Below are positions 63,454 through 64,000 of a stretch of 64,000 bases of DNA, one piece after another. Source of the stretch: Edaphochlamys debaryana. Taxonomy: Eukaryota > Chlorophyta > Chlorophyceae > Chlamydomonadales. The position numbers and the translations under genes were made by a program. Below the pieces are notes generated by a model that did not search any database, was not told where the DNA came from, and was given only the letters and a program-made list of their open reading frames with translations. The stretch lies in the NCBI GenBank assembly GCA_016858145.1, contig JAEHOE010000209.1:67001-131000 (forward strand). The letters run 5' to 3'. How positions within the stretch are numbered: position 1 is the first letter of the stretch; the number at the start of each line of letters is the position of its first letter.

Positions 63454-64000
63454 GTCTTTCCCTACGGACGCCCTAAGGCAGGACGAACCTGAAGAAGGAC
63501 GACGTAAGGTGCGAAGGGCCCTGCGACAACCTGGAGCTCTAGCTGTGGGCCTCAATCCTGGCAATGCGGAGCCTACGGCAAGGGCCCCCTGGCCAACCTT
63601 GCCCCGCGCTCCTTCCCCAGCGGCGGACCCGGTGCTGCGCGCGCTTCAGCTCCACATGTGGCTCTCGCGCCAACAGCCCATGGAGCGCCCGGCGCTAGGA
63701 CCGTCAGCTCCTGCCGTTGAAACGTGGCACGACGTTCCTAACGTCTGGGTAGGGTTCAGCAGCCTTCCGCCAGGTGCTATATGGCCCGCCGTGGTGGACA
63801 GTGCAGCACGCATTTCCGTCATCACCACCAGCACCCTGCGGCGCTTGCGCCACCGTAACCCTATCCTACCAGTCACGCGCCCGCTCAATAACGCGTCTGG
63901 TCACCCCATTGACATCACCGGCAAGACCCGCCTTACAGTGCAACTGCCAAGGCTCGCGGTGGATGTGACTATGTATGTGGCCCGACGCCTGGCTTCTGAT
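63452..64000 (+). CDS. Second protease-like domain in the +1 frame (partial)
   Basis: A frame shifted +1 relative to the preceding one is open from the UGA to the window edge (183 codons). It begins ESFPTDALRQDEPEEGRRK and contains PPGAIWPAVVDSAARISVIT and HPIDITGKTRLTVQL, which parallel the upstream IDSGASVSMI protease core. At the catalytic loop it has Asp-Ser-Ala where aspartic proteases have Asp-Ser/Thr-Gly, so it may be inactive. There is no early ATG. It may be reached by +1 frameshifting at CCU-UGA or be separated by a mutation. Reverse transcriptase would be expected further right. Confidence 0.6.

Larger units (their letters stand above)
53998..64000 (+). mobile_element. LTR-retrotransposon-like element, truncated by the window edge
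   Basis: Gag and retropepsin domains in one long frame identify an LTR-retrotransposon relative. The element is unusual in carrying over 4 kb of unrecognised modules after the first protease and a second protease-like domain before any reverse transcriptase. The left boundary is unknown; the start given is only the TATA-like box. The LTRs, primer-binding site, reverse transcriptase and integrase were not identified and may lie to the right of the window. Confidence 0.75.

Overview
The window looks like nuclear DNA of a volvocine green alga (Chlamydomonas or a close relative). The evidence is very high GC, short exons with GT-AG introns and C-rich acceptors ending CAG, a low-complexity Gly/Ala/Pro/Ser proteome, a long kinase protein of flagellar type, plant-type autophagy and Yippee proteins, and LINE and LTR-like retroelements. 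Gene models were spliced by hand from reading-frame continuity, splice-site phase and family resemblance. Wherever exact exons are given, the phases close.

Layout. 1-3.7 kb: pieces of an unrecognised + strand gene. 3.7-8.8 kb (-): a DGAT2-type acyltransferase with an unusually long multi-membrane-span N-terminus. 8.8-9.1 kb: a short divergent promoter. 9.1-15.6 kb (+): a 12-exon protein with two adenylate kinase domains, four IQ motifs, a guanylate kinase domain and a Dpy-30 motif, very probably axonemal. 17.0-22.6 kb (-): a 12-exon plant-type ATG14, whose introns carry partial copies of its own exon ends. 22.9-25.7 kb (-): an intact five-exon Yippee gene preceded by a partial duplicate. 27.9-31.9 kb (+): a 16-exon unrecognised gene with a Cys-rich exon. 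32.8-34.6 kb (-): RNase H2 subunit C, convergent with it. 35.8-45.7 kb (-): three tandem copies of an F-box-like/leucine-rich-repeat gene with their spacers; the middle copy has an in-frame UGA and the third has two mutually compensating frameshifts. 48.0-51.7 kb (+): a 5'-truncated L1-like LINE. From about 52.5 kb to the right edge: an LTR-retrotransposon-like element.

The last region is the most unusual. After a 5' leader comes a 2,533-codon frame with a Gag domain, an aspartic protease and then five clear copies (plus weaker ones) of an unrecognised module of about 145 residues. The same frame continues past a UAG for another 419 codons, ends in CCU-UGA, and is followed in the +1 frame by a second protease-like domain that runs off the window. 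No reverse transcriptase is seen inside the window.

No operons are expected and no tRNA, rRNA or CRISPR array was recognised. Adjacent genes are functionally unrelated (lipid synthesis, flagellar nucleotide metabolism, autophagy, RNA/DNA hybrid repair), except for the LRR gene cluster, which arose by local duplication.
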